Shown one piece after another: positions 26,411 to 35,424 of a DNA stretch of 64,000 nt (position 1 is its first letter; every line of letters starts with the position of its first letter). This DNA is from Verrucomicrobiia bacterium. Its GTDB lineage: Bacteria; Verrucomicrobiota; Verrucomicrobiia; Limisphaerales; Fontisphaeraceae. The translations under genes were made by a program, and so were the position numbers. Location of the stretch: contig JAOAIT010000037.1 in NCBI GenBank assembly GCA_026414565.1, positions 37,617 to 101,616 on the forward strand, given 5' to 3'. Under the pieces are notes generated by a model. It was not told where the DNA came from. It saw nothing but the letters and a program-made list of their open reading frames with translations, and searched no databases.

Positions 26411-27871
26411 ATGGCCAATCCATCCGGCGCGGGAGGGGGATCGGGTGATTCCGGCGGCCCCGCGAAGGAAACGAAGGCTCCTCCGGAAGGCACCATACCC
26501 ACCGGGACCCCGGACCCGGACTCCAGCGGGGAACCGGGTGCCTCCGCGCCCGCGGAGGCTCCGCTAGAACCGGACGGACCAGCACGGCCCGTCACCCCGG
26601 CGACGGCCCCCCCGGAGGGAGGCTCTGCGGCGTCGCCTACTGCAGGCGCCCCCGCGGACAGCCCGGCCAACACAACTTCGACCCCTGCCGGGGAGGCGTC
26701 CACTTCCCCCGCTGAAACTTCTCCTGCGCCCGGCGGTGAATACGGGCCGGGCAGCCCCTATTACGCCTACGGCTACGACAGCCAGGGGCCGGAGGGCTAT
26801 ACACCCTATCCCGGCGAAGACACCGCCTCACCGGCCGCCCCGGCGGCCGCGGAGTCCTCCGCTCCCGCCGCCAGTGAAAGCAGCGACACCGAAGTTTGGG
26901 ACGAGGAGGATGAAGAGGGCGGCGGGCCGGTGAAGCCTTTTTTGGAGCATTTGGAGGATTTGCGGTGGACGCTGGTCAAGAGCGTCAGCGCGGTGGTAAT
27001 CGGGATGATTGTGTGCCTGGTGGCCTCCAATTACCTGGTGGCCTTTCTGATGTGGCCGCTGAAACTGTCGGAGAAATTTTTCCAGCGCAACCGGACCGAT
27101 GTGGCGGTGGTGGCGGGCACGAATGTTTTGACGCGCGTGCAGTTGGAAGAGTTTGGCGGCACCAATGTGTGGGGCACGAATCGGATTGGCTCCTTTCACC
27201 TGATGCCGGTGGTGGTGGGGTCCAACACCGTTCTGGCGCTGCAGCCCCACTACGGGGAGCCGGATGTGCCGCCGCCCTCGCTGGTGGTCATCAAGAATTA
27301 CGGGCCGATTGAAGGGGTGATGGTGGCGCTGAAACTGGCGCTCTATGGTGGTTTGGTGGTGGCCTCGCCGTTTGTGTTTTATTTCCTGGGCGCCTTTATT
27401 CTGCCGGCGCTGCACGTGCACGAGAAAAAGATTCTCTTTCGCGCTGTGGCCTATGGTACGGGTCTATTTCTGTTGGGGGTGGCGTTTTGTTATCTGATTG
27501 TGATGGTGCTGGCCATTGGGGCCACCGTGGAGTTTTCCCGCTGGCTGGGCTTTGGGGCGGACGAATGGCGCGGGGATGCCTACATCAGCTTTGTCATCAA
27601 GTTCATGCTGGGCATGGGGCTGACGTTTGAGCTGCCGGTGGTGATTCTGGTCCTGGTGAAGATCGGCATTCTGGACTACGAGAAACTCAAGGGCTTCCGT
27701 CAGTGGGCCATCATTGGCAACCTGGTATTGTCGGCTTTTGTGACTCCCTCCGGGGATCCCTTCACCATGCTGGCCATGGCGTTGCCGCTGCAGCTTTTGT
27801 ATGAAATCAGCGTGGCCGTGGCCTGGTATTGGGAATGGAAGGAGCGCCGCAAGGCGGGGGCCGCAGGCTAA
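26411..27871 (+). CDS. tatC: Sec-independent protein translocase TatC with long N-terminal extension
   Basis: 486 residues against about 250 for the usual TatC. Residues 1-165 are a Pro/Ala/Gly/Ser-rich, acidic, low-complexity tail, with a Tyr-rich patch (SPYYAYGYDSQGPEGYTPYP). The TatC core starts at FLEHLEDLRWTLVKSVSAVV, the conserved cytoplasmic motif that recognises RR signals. Membrane spans follow, including VVASPFVFYFLGAFILPAL, FLLGVAFCYLIVMVLAIGAT and the end motif TPSGDPFTMLAMALPLQLLY. The loop between the first two spans is also unusually long, about 90 residues. A probable Tat client is encoded at 45031-46350. Confidence 0.92.
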   Translation: MANPSGAGGGSGDSGGPAKETKAPPEGTIPTGTPDPDSSGEPGASAPAEAPLEPDGPARPVTPATAPPEGGSAASPTAGAPADSPANTTSTPAGEASTSPAETSPAPGGEYGPGSPYYAYGYDSQGPEGYTPYPGEDTASPAAPAAAESSAPAASESSDTEVWDEEDEEGGGPVKPFLEHLEDLRWTLVKSVSAVVIGMIVCLVASNYLVAFLMWPLKLSEKFFQRNRTDVAVVAGTNVLTRVQLEEFGGTNVWGTNRIGSFHLMPVVVGSNTVLALQPHYGEPDVPPPSLVVIKNYGPIEGVMVALKLALYGGLVVASPFVFYFLGAFILPALHVHEKKILFRAVAYGTGLFLLGVAFCYLIVMVLAIGATVEFSRWLGFGADEWRGDAYISFVIKFMLGMGLTFELPVVILVLVKIGILDYEKLKGFRQWAIIGNLVLSAFVTPSGDPFTMLAMALPLQLLYEISVAVAWYWEWKERRKAGAAG

Positions 27872-27977
27872 GCTCCCCGGGGTGAGCCGGCCGCAGAAAG
27901 CATTGCGCCGGGGCGGAGCTGGGGGTATGGTTAGGGCGTAAAGCGCCCTTTGCCACGGCTCCGAGCCGTTTGCCGCC

Positions 27978-29411
27978 ATGATCAGCGCCGAACCAGAATT
28001 ACGCAAGTACACCTGGGCCGAAGTGGATCGCGTGGAGCCTCCCAAGCGCTCGGCGGTGGAGCGCGTGGCGGACTTCTTTGAGATTTACACGGAGATGGAC
28101 GAGCAGACCGCCCGCGAGCAGGCGGCGCGCTGCGTCCAGTGCCACAACCCCAACTGTGTCAAGGGCTGCCCTCTTTCCAACCGCATCCCGGAATGGCTGG
28201 CGCTGGTGGCGGAGGGCCATTTTCTGGAGGCGGCCGAGCTTTCGCAGGCGACCAGCAACATGCCGGAAATCTGCTCGCGCATCTGTCCCCAGGAGCGGTT
28301 GTGCGAGGGGCATTGCCTGGTGGATGGCAAAACCGAGCCGATTTCCATTGGCGCCATTGAGCGTTTTCTCAACGAATACGCCCTGCAACACGGGGCCATC
28401 AACACCGCCGTCGCCCCGCCCAACGGTTTCCGCGTGGCGGTGGTGGGGTCCGGCCCCGCCGGCCTGGCCTGCGCGGATGAGCTGGCCAAAATGGGCTATG
28501 AGGTGGTGGTGCACGAGGCGCTGCCGGTGGCCGGCGGTCTGCTCGTTACCGGCATCCCCGCCTTCAAACTGGAGAAACGGGTGGTGGAGCGCCGCGTCAA
28601 CATTCTCAAGCAACGGGGGGTGAAATTCAAACTGGGGGTCAGGCTGGGACGGGACTTTGGCTTGAATGATTTGTTGCGGGAGTTTGACGCGGTGTTTCTG
28701 GCCATTGGGGCGCAGCAGGCCAAGCCGCTGGATGTGCCGGGGGCGGAGTTGCAGGGGGTTTACCAGGCGATTCCGTTTCTGGCGCAGAAAAACGCCGGGA
28801 TTTTGCTTGAGGGCGGCGAGATTGACGTGCAGGGCAAACGGGTGGCGGTGCTGGGGGGCGGCGACACCGCGATGGACTGTCTGCGCACGGCGCTGCGTTG
28901 CGGGGCGCGGCAGGCGGTGTGCCTTTATCGCCGGGACTTTGCCAACATGCCCGGCAGCCGGAAGGAATTTTTCAATGCGCTGGAGGAAGGGGCACGGTTC
29001 AGTTTTCTGACCAATCCGATCGCCGTGCTGGGCAATGAACGCGGGGAGGTCCGGGGGGTGCGCTGTCAACGCATGCAACTGGGCGATCCCGATGCCCAGG
29101 GCCGGCGCAAGCCGGTGCCGGTGCCCAACTCGGAGTTTGAATGTCCGGCGGATGTGGTGCTGGTGGCTTATGGATTTGATCCGGTCCGCTGGCCCAAGGA
29201 TTCGGACATGAGCCGGCTGGCGGCCAATGAATGGGGCGGGCTGATTGTGGATGACAATCAAATGACCAGTGTGCCCGGCGTGTTCAGCGGCGGGGACATG
29301 GTGCGCGGCGCGGCGCTGGCGGTGTATGCCGTGCGCGACGCCCGCAAGGCCGCCCAGGGCATTCACCGCTGGCTGAGCCAGACCCAACCGCGTCCCCGGC
29401 AGGCCACCTAA
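27978..29411 (+). CDS. GltD-like NAD(P)H-dependent FAD/Fe-S oxidoreductase (glutamate synthase small-subunit family)
   Basis: 477 residues. The N-terminal ferredoxin-like part carries two cysteine clusters (CVQCHNPNCVKGCPLSNRIP and CSRICPQERLCEGHC) that would hold [4Fe-4S] centres. The FAD site is VAVVGSGPAGLACADELAKM. The NAD(P)H site is VAVLGGGDTAMDCLRTALR, followed by YRRDFANMPGSRKEF and a closing GVFSGGDMVRGAALAV. This is the beta subunit fold of NADPH-glutamate synthase, also used in NfnB/SudA-type enzymes and in dihydropyrimidine dehydrogenase. No gltB is adjacent, so the electron partner is unknown and the gene symbol is withheld. Confidence 0.85.
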   Translation: MISAEPELRKYTWAEVDRVEPPKRSAVERVADFFEIYTEMDEQTAREQAARCVQCHNPNCVKGCPLSNRIPEWLALVAEGHFLEAAELSQATSNMPEICSRICPQERLCEGHCLVDGKTEPISIGAIERFLNEYALQHGAINTAVAPPNGFRVAVVGSGPAGLACADELAKMGYEVVVHEALPVAGGLLVTGIPAFKLEKRVVERRVNILKQRGVKFKLGVRLGRDFGLNDLLREFDAVFLAIGAQQAKPLDVPGAELQGVYQAIPFLAQKNAGILLEGGEIDVQGKRVAVLGGGDTAMDCLRTALRCGARQAVCLYRRDFANMPGSRKEFFNALEEGARFSFLTNPIAVLGNERGEVRGVRCQRMQLGDPDAQGRRKPVPVPNSEFECPADVVLVAYGFDPVRWPKDSDMSRLAANEWGGLIVDDNQMTSVPGVFSGGDMVRGAALAVYAVRDARKAAQGIHRWLSQTQPRPRQAT

Positions 29412-29479
29412 GGCGGGGTGGGCCGCGTGGCCTCTTCCGGCTTTACCGCTTTCCGCGTGCGCAGCGGTGGTGGTGCCTT

Positions 29480-29485
29480 TATAAT
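29480..29485 (+). promoter_or_regulatory. Consensus -10 box just before the HDAC-family gene
   Basis: A perfect TATAAT lies six bases before ATG 29492. A transcript starting at the normal distance from it would begin at or within a base or so of the ATG, giving a leaderless mRNA. No convincing -35 hexamer sits 16-18 bases upstream, and no Shine-Dalgarno precedes the ATG. Confidence 0.4.
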
Positions 29486-29491
29486 CACGCC

Positions 29492-30358
29492 ATGACCATC
29501 ATCACCGATGAACGGTGCGTGGAGTATGCCGCGCCCGGCCATCCCGAACGGCCCCAGCGCATCCTGGCCACGATGGCCCGCCTGAAAACCCAGAAGGAAT
29601 TGTCCCTTGCCTGGTTGGTGCCGGAGCCGGCGACGGAAGCGGCACTTTTAGCGGCGCATGAGCCGGCCCTGGTGCAGGCGGTGCGCCAGCCGGCGGGGGA
29701 TTTCGATGCGGATACGCCGGCGTATCCCGATATTTACGGACACGCCTTGCGGGCGTCCGGGGGGGCGCTGGCCGCAGTCAACCTGGCCCGCCAGGGAGAG
29801 GCCGCCTTCAGCCTGATGCGCCCGCCGGGACATCACGCGACACGGGGGGAGGCCATGGGTTTTTGTTATTTCAATCACGTGGCGGTGGCGGCGTATGCAG
29901 CGCGTGCGGCCGGGGCGCGGCGGGTGGCGGTATTTGATTTTGATGTGCACCACGGCAACGGCACCGAGGACATTCTGCTGGATCAGCCGGGGATGTTGTT
30001 CTGCTCGGTGCATCAATCGCCCGCTTATCCCGGCACGGGGCTGCGGCATCGGGGGAGCAACTGCTTTAATTATCCCGTGCCGCCCCACACCCCGCGCCCG
30101 GAGTATCGCGCCGTGCTGGCGGAGGCGCTGGAAAAAGTGCGGGCCTTTCAGCCGGATTTCCTGCTGGTTTCCGCGGGATTTGATGCCTACCACCGCGATC
30201 CCTTGGCGCAGGAGACCTTGGAGGCGGAAGATTTCCGCTGGCTGGGCGCGCAAATACGCGGCTTGGAAGTGCCGGCAGCGCATGTGCTGGAGGGGGGCTA
30301 CAGCAAGGATTTGCCGGAGCTGATTTTGCATTATCTTCGTGGTTTGATGGAGGCATGA
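29492..30358 (+). CDS. Histone-deacetylase-fold amidohydrolase (acetylpolyamine amidohydrolase-like)
   Basis: 288 residues. The arginase/HDAC fold hydrolyses N-acetyl groups using one zinc. The catalytic set is complete: the HH pair in [15 protein letters not shown], zinc ligands Asp and His in [15 protein letters not shown], the second zinc Asp in [13 protein letters not shown], and the Tyr of [13 protein letters not shown]. Bacterial members act on acetylpolyamines, acetoin-related substrates or unknown amides; the substrate here is not evident. Its stop codon overlaps the start of the sulfatase gene by four bases (ATGA), so the two are translationally coupled. A leaderless start is possible. 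Confidence 0.9.
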   Translation: MTIITDERCVEYAAPGHPERPQRILATMARLKTQKELSLAWLVPEPATEAALLAAHEPALVQAVRQPAGDFDADTPAYPDIYGHALRASGGALAAVNLARQGEAAFSLMRPPGHHATRGEAMGFCYFNHVAVAAYAARAAGARRVAVFDFDVHHGNGTEDILLDQPGMLFCSVHQSPAYPGTGLRHRGSNCFNYPVPPHTPRPEYRAVLAEALEKVRAFQPDFLLVSAGFDAYHRDPLAQETLEAEDFRWLGAQIRGLEVPAAHVLEGGYSKDLPELILHYLRGLMEA

Positions 30359-31935
30359 AGACCTGGCTTCTTGGGGCGGGATTGTTGGCGGTTGCAGCCT
30401 GCGCCGCTCCGGCGGCCCGGCCCAACATACTCCTGGCCATTGCCGATGACTGGTCCCATCCCCATGCCAGCGCGTATGGCTGCCGGTGGGTGAAGACCCC
30501 GGCATTTGACCGCGTGGCCCGCGAGGGGCTGTTATTTCAGCGGGCCTACACCCCCAATGCCAAATGTGCCCCGTCGCGGGCCAGTCTGCTCACCGGGCGC
30601 AATCCCTGGCAGCTCAAGGAAGCGGCCAATCATGTCTGCTACTTCCCGCAGGAGTTCAAAACCTACCCAGAGGCGCTGGCTGAACAGGGTTATTTTTGCG
30701 GCAAGACCGGCAAGGGCTGGGGCCCGGGTGTGGCGTTGGACGCCCGCCAGCAACCGCGCCCGCTTGCCGGCCGCGGTTATGACCGGCGCACGGCACCCCC
30801 GCCGGCGCGGGCGATGTCCAATAATGATTATGCGGCGAATTTCAGGGATTTTCTGGACGCCGTGCCTGCCGGGCAGCCGTGGTGTTTCTGGTATGGTGGC
30901 ATGGAGCCGCATCGGGCCTATGAAGCTGGCGTGGGCACGGCCAAAGGCGGCAGGCGTCTGGAGGACATTGAACGGGTGCCCGGCTGCTGGCCGGATACGC
31001 CCACTGTCCGGCAGGATATGTTGGACTATGCTTTTGAGGTGGAGCATTTTGACCGGCACTTGCAGTGGATGCTGGAATTATTGGACGAGCGCGGGCTGGC
31101 CTCCAACACTGTGGTCATCGTGACCAGCGACAACGGCATGCCGTTTCCGCGGGCCAAGGGCAATCTCTATGAGCTGGCGGCGCACATGCCGCTGGCCATT
31201 CGCTGGCCGCAGGGCATCCGCCGTCCGGGGCGGGTCATCGAGGATTATGTCAGTTTGGTGGATCTGGCGCCCACCTTGCTGGAAGTGGCCGGGGTGTTGC
31301 CCGCAGCGTCCGGCATGGCTCCGATGGCCGGGCGGAGTCTGGTGCCAATTTTTCGTGCCCAGCGCGGGGGCTGGGTGGAGCGAGGGCAGCGCCGTTTTTT
31401 GCTGGTGGGTCAGGAGCGGCATGACGTGGGACGCCCCGGCGATGTTGGTTATCCCATCCGCGGGATTTTGCAGGATGATTGGTTGTACCTTTGGAATGCG
31501 GCGCCGGATCGTTGGCCTGCCTGCAATCCGGAAACCGGCTACTTGAACTGCGATGGCAGCCCTACCAAGACCCTGATCCTGGAGCAGCGGCGCCGGGGGG
31601 AAGGAAAGGCGTTTTGGGAGCTTTGTTTTGGCAAACGTCCAGCCGAGGAATTGTACAACCTCCGGGAGGATCCTGATTGCCTGACGAATCTGGCGGCAGC
31701 AGCCACCGCCCGCAAAACGCTGGCCGCCATGAAGGCCCGCATGCACGCCGCTCTGCGGGCGCAGGGGGATCCGCGGATGGAAGGCCGGGGCCATGTGTTC
31801 GACGAATATCCGTATGCGGAGCAGCAGTTTCGCGGTTTTTATGAGCGCTTTCAGCGGGGGGAAAAACTCCAGCCGGGCTGGGTGGAGCCTACGGATTTTG
31901 AGACGGGTTTGGGGGAGGCCGGCTCCCGCCCGTGA
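30355..31935 (+). CDS. Secreted sulfatase, possibly heparan N-sulfatase-like
   Basis: 526 residues with a signal peptide ([20 protein letters not shown]; the Cys could make it a lipoprotein). Type I sulfatases use a formylglycine made from Cys in C-x-P-x-R; here C71 in [12 protein letters not shown]. Metal and substrate residues are visible in [17 protein letters not shown], the Lys region [10 protein letters not shown] and [15 protein letters not shown]. The spacing and the ADDW start recall N-sulfoglucosamine sulfohydrolase relatives, but subfamily assignment by eye is weak. Maturation would need a formylglycine-generating enzyme, and none is in this window. It is coupled to the HDAC-fold gene upstream. 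Confidence 0.88.
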   Translation: MKTWLLGAGLLAVAACAAPAARPNILLAIADDWSHPHASAYGCRWVKTPAFDRVAREGLLFQRAYTPNAKCAPSRASLLTGRNPWQLKEAANHVCYFPQEFKTYPEALAEQGYFCGKTGKGWGPGVALDARQQPRPLAGRGYDRRTAPPPARAMSNNDYAANFRDFLDAVPAGQPWCFWYGGMEPHRAYEAGVGTAKGGRRLEDIERVPGCWPDTPTVRQDMLDYAFEVEHFDRHLQWMLELLDERGLASNTVVIVTSDNGMPFPRAKGNLYELAAHMPLAIRWPQGIRRPGRVIEDYVSLVDLAPTLLEVAGVLPAASGMAPMAGRSLVPIFRAQRGGWVERGQRRFLLVGQERHDVGRPGDVGYPIRGILQDDWLYLWNAAPDRWPACNPETGYLNCDGSPTKTLILEQRRRGEGKAFWELCFGKRPAEELYNLREDPDCLTNLAAAATARKTLAAMKARMHAALRAQGDPRMEGRGHVFDEYPYAEQQFRGFYERFQRGEKLQPGWVEPTDFETGLGEAGSRP

Positions 31936-31946
31936 GCGCGGGCGGG
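31925..31946. terminator. GC-rich hairpin at the end of the sulfatase gene
   Basis: CCCGCCC at 31925-31931 pairs perfectly with GGGCGGG at 31940-31946 across an 8-base loop that contains the sulfatase stop codon. It lies at the junction of two convergent genes (the CxxCH gene ends at 31948). Only two Ts follow, so it may act as a bidirectional roadblock rather than a classical intrinsic terminator. Confidence 0.4.
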
Positions 31947-31947
31947 T

Positions 31948-34900
31948 TCAGCGCCAACCTTGGTAGTCACGCAGGAAGGCCCATAAATCAGCCAGGTCAG
32001 CGGGGGGCCAACCCTTGAGAAGGGAATCGGGCATCAAGGAGCCGGAGGCCGGCAGGGAGCGCCGGATTTCAGCGGCTCGCAACCGCAGCACGCCCTGGGC
32101 GGTTTGCACCAGGCGCATTTCCATCCCTTCAAACAGGGGACGTCCTTTGATGCTTTGCCCGCTGGTCAGTTGATATTCCCGCAGGCGGTATTCCTCGGCC
32201 ACGCGCCAATGGGGGTAGGCAATGTGAGGGAATAATTCCAGCGGCGGCCATCGGCTTGCCCCAAGCTCCAGCGGCGGGGTGCGCAGGGGATCTGCATGGC
32301 AGGCAGCACAGGAGCGTTCAAAACGCGCCGCGCCGCGCTGGGCATCGCCTTTGGCCCAGGGGGTGGAGCGCAGGACTTGTTCCAGTGCCTTCAAGGCGGC
32401 GGCAGAAGGGGCATTGGTGTCTTGGAGGGCGGTGGGATAATGTTGAGCCAGCCAATTCCAAACCGGTTGATACACTGCCCCCGCCCCGGCGGCAGGGGCA
32501 TTGGTTTCGGCCACATCAAAGTTTTGTCCCGTCTGCCGTTCCAGCAGGCGCAGGACTTGTTGGCGCAAGGGAGCCTGCTCCGGCAGGCCTGCCAGCCGCC
32601 ACAAGGCCCGGGCCACCGGGGCCACATTGCGGGGGGCATTGTCCGGGGGGAGGGCGGCCAACGCCTTGACGCAAGCCTCCACCACATCCATGGGGGCGGC
32701 TTCCAGGGCGGCGAGGAAGATGGGGCGATCCGTCAATTCCGGGGCGCGCGCCAGTTCCACCGCTATTTCCCATTGCCGGGGCAAGTCCACGGTGGGCCAC
32801 CGGCGGCGCAGGAAGCTGCGGGTTTGCTCGGGCGGCAGCGAGGCGAGCACCTGCAAGAGTTCCGGCACGCAGGGGAAGTTGGCATCGCGTTGTGCGGCAG
32901 CCAGAAAACGCGCGGCGGCCTGCCGTTGTTGCGCCACATTCAGGAGCGGCACCAGCGGCAACAAGGCGGGGCGCGGCAGTTCCGGATGCCGGGCCAGGGC
33001 TTCGGCCAGCGCCGGATCCCGCGCCAGCAGATGGCGGCCCAGTTCCGCCAGCCGGGGGTTCCAGCCTGCCAGCGATTCCGGGGGCACGCCGGCCAGTTTG
33101 CGGCCCAAGCCGGTGAGCGCGTCGGCCGTGGCGGAGGTAATAGCCGGCTCGCGGGCCACCGGCAGGCGGGCCAGCACAGCGAGATAATGGAAGTCCAGGG
33201 AGGGGGGCGTGCTGGCTTGAATGCGCTCCACCACCTTGCGCGGGGTTCGGGGATCGTCGTCGGCCAACATGGCCAGGAGGCGGGCCAGCTCGACATCCAA
33301 AATGGTGTGGCTGGCGGGAAAGGCCGTGCGGGCGGTCAGGCGGAGGCGGCGCAGATCCATTTCGTGCCCCTGGAAAGAAGTGGGCAGAACGTAGCCGGCA
33401 AAGACATCCCAACCGGGTTGGACCCGGCGGTCATCGCCCAAGGCCTTGATGATGAAGCTGATGGCCTCAATGCGCAGGCTGATGTCGCTGGTGGCATTCC
33501 AGGCGCCGAGGGCCAGCTCCAGGGCGTTGGTGTGCCAGGTGGCGGCAGGCTCGCGCAGGAGGAAGACCAGGGCCGTACCCAGCCGCGAGGGAGCGTCAGC
33601 GCGCAACCCTTGGCGGAGCTTTTCCCATGCCGGCTGGGGCAGGCGCGAGGACAGCCGGGCGGCCAGTTGCCGGAGGCGCGGGTCTTCGTGGCCCAGGTTT
33701 TCCCGCAGGACCGGTTGCAGGGAGAGGTTTTCCAGCTCCAAGTAACGGTGTTGTAGGGCCTCCAACGCCACCCGGCGCGGCCAAGGATGCGCATCCAGCG
33801 CCAAGTCCAGCAGGATGCCGGTGAAGCCGGGGGATGGTTTAACGCCCAAGGCCCATGCCGCCCGGGCGCGGACTTCCGGTTCAGGAGCGCGGGCGGCAGC
33901 AGCCGCCTCGCGTGGGGGAAGGCCGTCGAAGGTGTGGACCAAAATCTCGATGGCACGAGCGCGCTGCTCCGGCGGGCGCAAGGGATCCACCACGGCACGG
34001 ACATAAACTTCGGGGCCGAGGCGCTGGGCCACCGGCTGCCAGGCGGCCCGGCTCCAGGCCTCCCACGGATGCGGCACGGCGAGGGTGGATTCGAGCGTCC
34101 CGGCACTGCGCACCAGGTGCAGGACATCCCGCACAATTCGGTCCGGGTGGGGATAAGTCAAACGGCAGATGCCGCTCTGGCCGCCGCGGCCGGAAGCAAT
34201 CAACAGCGAGCCATCGGGGGCCACGGCCAGGGCGGTGGGGGCAAAGCCGGAGCGGCCTTCGGCTTCGAGCAGCAATTCCGGGGCGCCGGAGTAGGTGGCG
34301 CCGTGGGGGGAGAGCGGCACACAGAACACGCGGCCATAGGCCCAGTCGGCCACCAGAAGACTGTGATGATAGCGCTCGGGGAATTGATGATGCTCATACG
34401 CCACGACCGCGCTGGGACGCGCCCGCCCGAGGTCTGTGACGGAGCGTACAGTGTCCCCATAATAATCCGGGCGCGCGCGGCCTGCTGCTGCTCCCTGGCC
34501 CACGGCGGAGCGCCAGCCGTGATGTCCGCCCGGCGCCAGATGGTGAACCGTGGCCGGAGCGAACCACGGGAGGCCCCAATCGCCATGCGCTTCGCCGTCC
34601 ACCGTGAACCAGTCGCCTGCCCCGTTCACGTCCAGGCCGCCCGGATGATGCAGGCCGTGCGCCACGATTTCGTATTCATTCCAATCCGGGCTGAAACGGT
34701 AGAGCGCCCCCGCGTCGGCCACCGTAACGGGCGAGCTGTCCAACGGCACAAAGCCGCGTTGGGGGATGTCGCCGGCGCCGCACAGCACGTACCACCAGCG
34801 GTCGGGTCCCTGGCGCAAGGCCCGCCAGGCGTTGGCGGGGCCGCTGAAGGTGAGCAGCCGCTCCGGGGGGCCATCCGCCACACCGTCTTGATTGTTGTCG

Positions 34901-35298
34901 CGATACCGCCAGAGCGTCTGATCCACGATGGCCAGCAGGCCGGAGCCTTCGACGGCCAAGGCGGTTACGGAGCCGGGCGCGAGGGTGAAGAGGGTGATGC
35001 TTTCGGCGACGCCGTTGGTATCGGCGTCCTGAAGCACGCGAATGTAACCGGTGCCCCCTACCAGGATGCGTCCCCAGGCATCCACCGCCAGGGCGGCGGG
35101 GTTGGGGGTGAGCCGCGGCTCGGCCAGCCATTGGGCACGAAAACCCGCCGCCACCCGCAGTCCCATATCCGGGACGCTGAGCAAAGGCGGAGGTGCGGCC
35201 GGTTGCGCAGCGAGCAAGCCCGTCAGGCCAGCCACCAGCCCGGCCCACGCGGTGGTGGCGGGCAGCTTGCGGATCAGGGTATGCCATCCCAGACGCAC
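31948..35298 (-). CDS. PVC-type large CxxCH haem-binding protein with beta-propeller and HEAT-like region
   Basis: About 1116 residues. GTG 35298 gives a signal-like N-terminus (RKLPATTAWAGLVAGLTGLL); an upstream in-frame start at 35400 adds 34 unlikely residues. The N-terminal half reads as the membrane-bound dehydrogenase/PQQ-like propeller of Planctomycetes and Verrucomicrobia (GYIRVLQDADTNGVAESITL, DNNQDGVADGPPERLLTF, HGLHHPGGLDVNGAGDWF). The centre is rich in alpha-helical repeats (HEAT-like). The C-terminus has a c-type cytochrome site CAACH (about residue 995) and SGSLMPDSLLKGWPPADLAD with a methionine suitable as axial ligand. It probably oxidises a sugar or alcohol in the periplasm. 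It lies 126 bases downstream of glmM. Confidence 0.85.
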   Translation of the reverse strand: MRLGWHTLIRKLPATTAWAGLVAGLTGLLAAQPAAPPPLLSVPDMGLRVAAGFRAQWLAEPRLTPNPAALAVDAWGRILVGGTGYIRVLQDADTNGVAESITLFTLAPGSVTALAVEGSGLLAIVDQTLWRYRDNNQDGVADGPPERLLTFSGPANAWRALRQGPDRWWYVLCGAGDIPQRGFVPLDSSPVTVADAGALYRFSPDWNEYEIVAHGLHHPGGLDVNGAGDWFTVDGEAHGDWGLPWFAPATVHHLAPGGHHGWRSAVGQGAAAGRARPDYYGDTVRSVTDLGRARPSAVVAYEHHQFPERYHHSLLVADWAYGRVFCVPLSPHGATYSGAPELLLEAEGRSGFAPTALAVAPDGSLLIASGRGGQSGICRLTYPHPDRIVRDVLHLVRSAGTLESTLAVPHPWEAWSRAAWQPVAQRLGPEVYVRAVVDPLRPPEQRARAIEILVHTFDGLPPREAAAAARAPEPEVRARAAWALGVKPSPGFTGILLDLALDAHPWPRRVALEALQHRYLELENLSLQPVLRENLGHEDPRLRQLAARLSSRLPQPAWEKLRQGLRADAPSRLGTALVFLLREPAATWHTNALELALGAWNATSDISLRIEAISFIIKALGDDRRVQPGWDVFAGYVLPTSFQGHEMDLRRLRLTARTAFPASHTILDVELARLLAMLADDDPRTPRKVVERIQASTPPSLDFHYLAVLARLPVAREPAITSATADALTGLGRKLAGVPPESLAGWNPRLAELGRHLLARDPALAEALARHPELPRPALLPLVPLLNVAQQRQAAARFLAAAQRDANFPCVPELLQVLASLPPEQTRSFLRRRWPTVDLPRQWEIAVELARAPELTDRPIFLAALEAAPMDVVEACVKALAALPPDNAPRNVAPVARALWRLAGLPEQAPLRQQVLRLLERQTGQNFDVAETNAPAAGAGAVYQPVWNWLAQHYPTALQDTNAPSAAALKALEQVLRSTPWAKGDAQRGAARFERSCAACHADPLRTPPLELGASRWPPLELFPHIAYPHWRVAEEYRLREYQLTSGQSIKGRPLFEGMEMRLVQTAQGVLRLRAAEIRRSLPASGSLMPDSLLKGWPPADLADLWAFLRDYQGWR

Positions 35299-35424
35299 GC
35301 CGGGCAGCGTACACCGGGCGGGCTGGTTTGGCAACGCAACCCCGGAGCATCCGCCGCGCGGCGGGAGGTATGCGCGATGGGGGGTATTTGGGGGAGGCAA
35401 AGCGAGGGCGGCTCCCGGCGCCGG

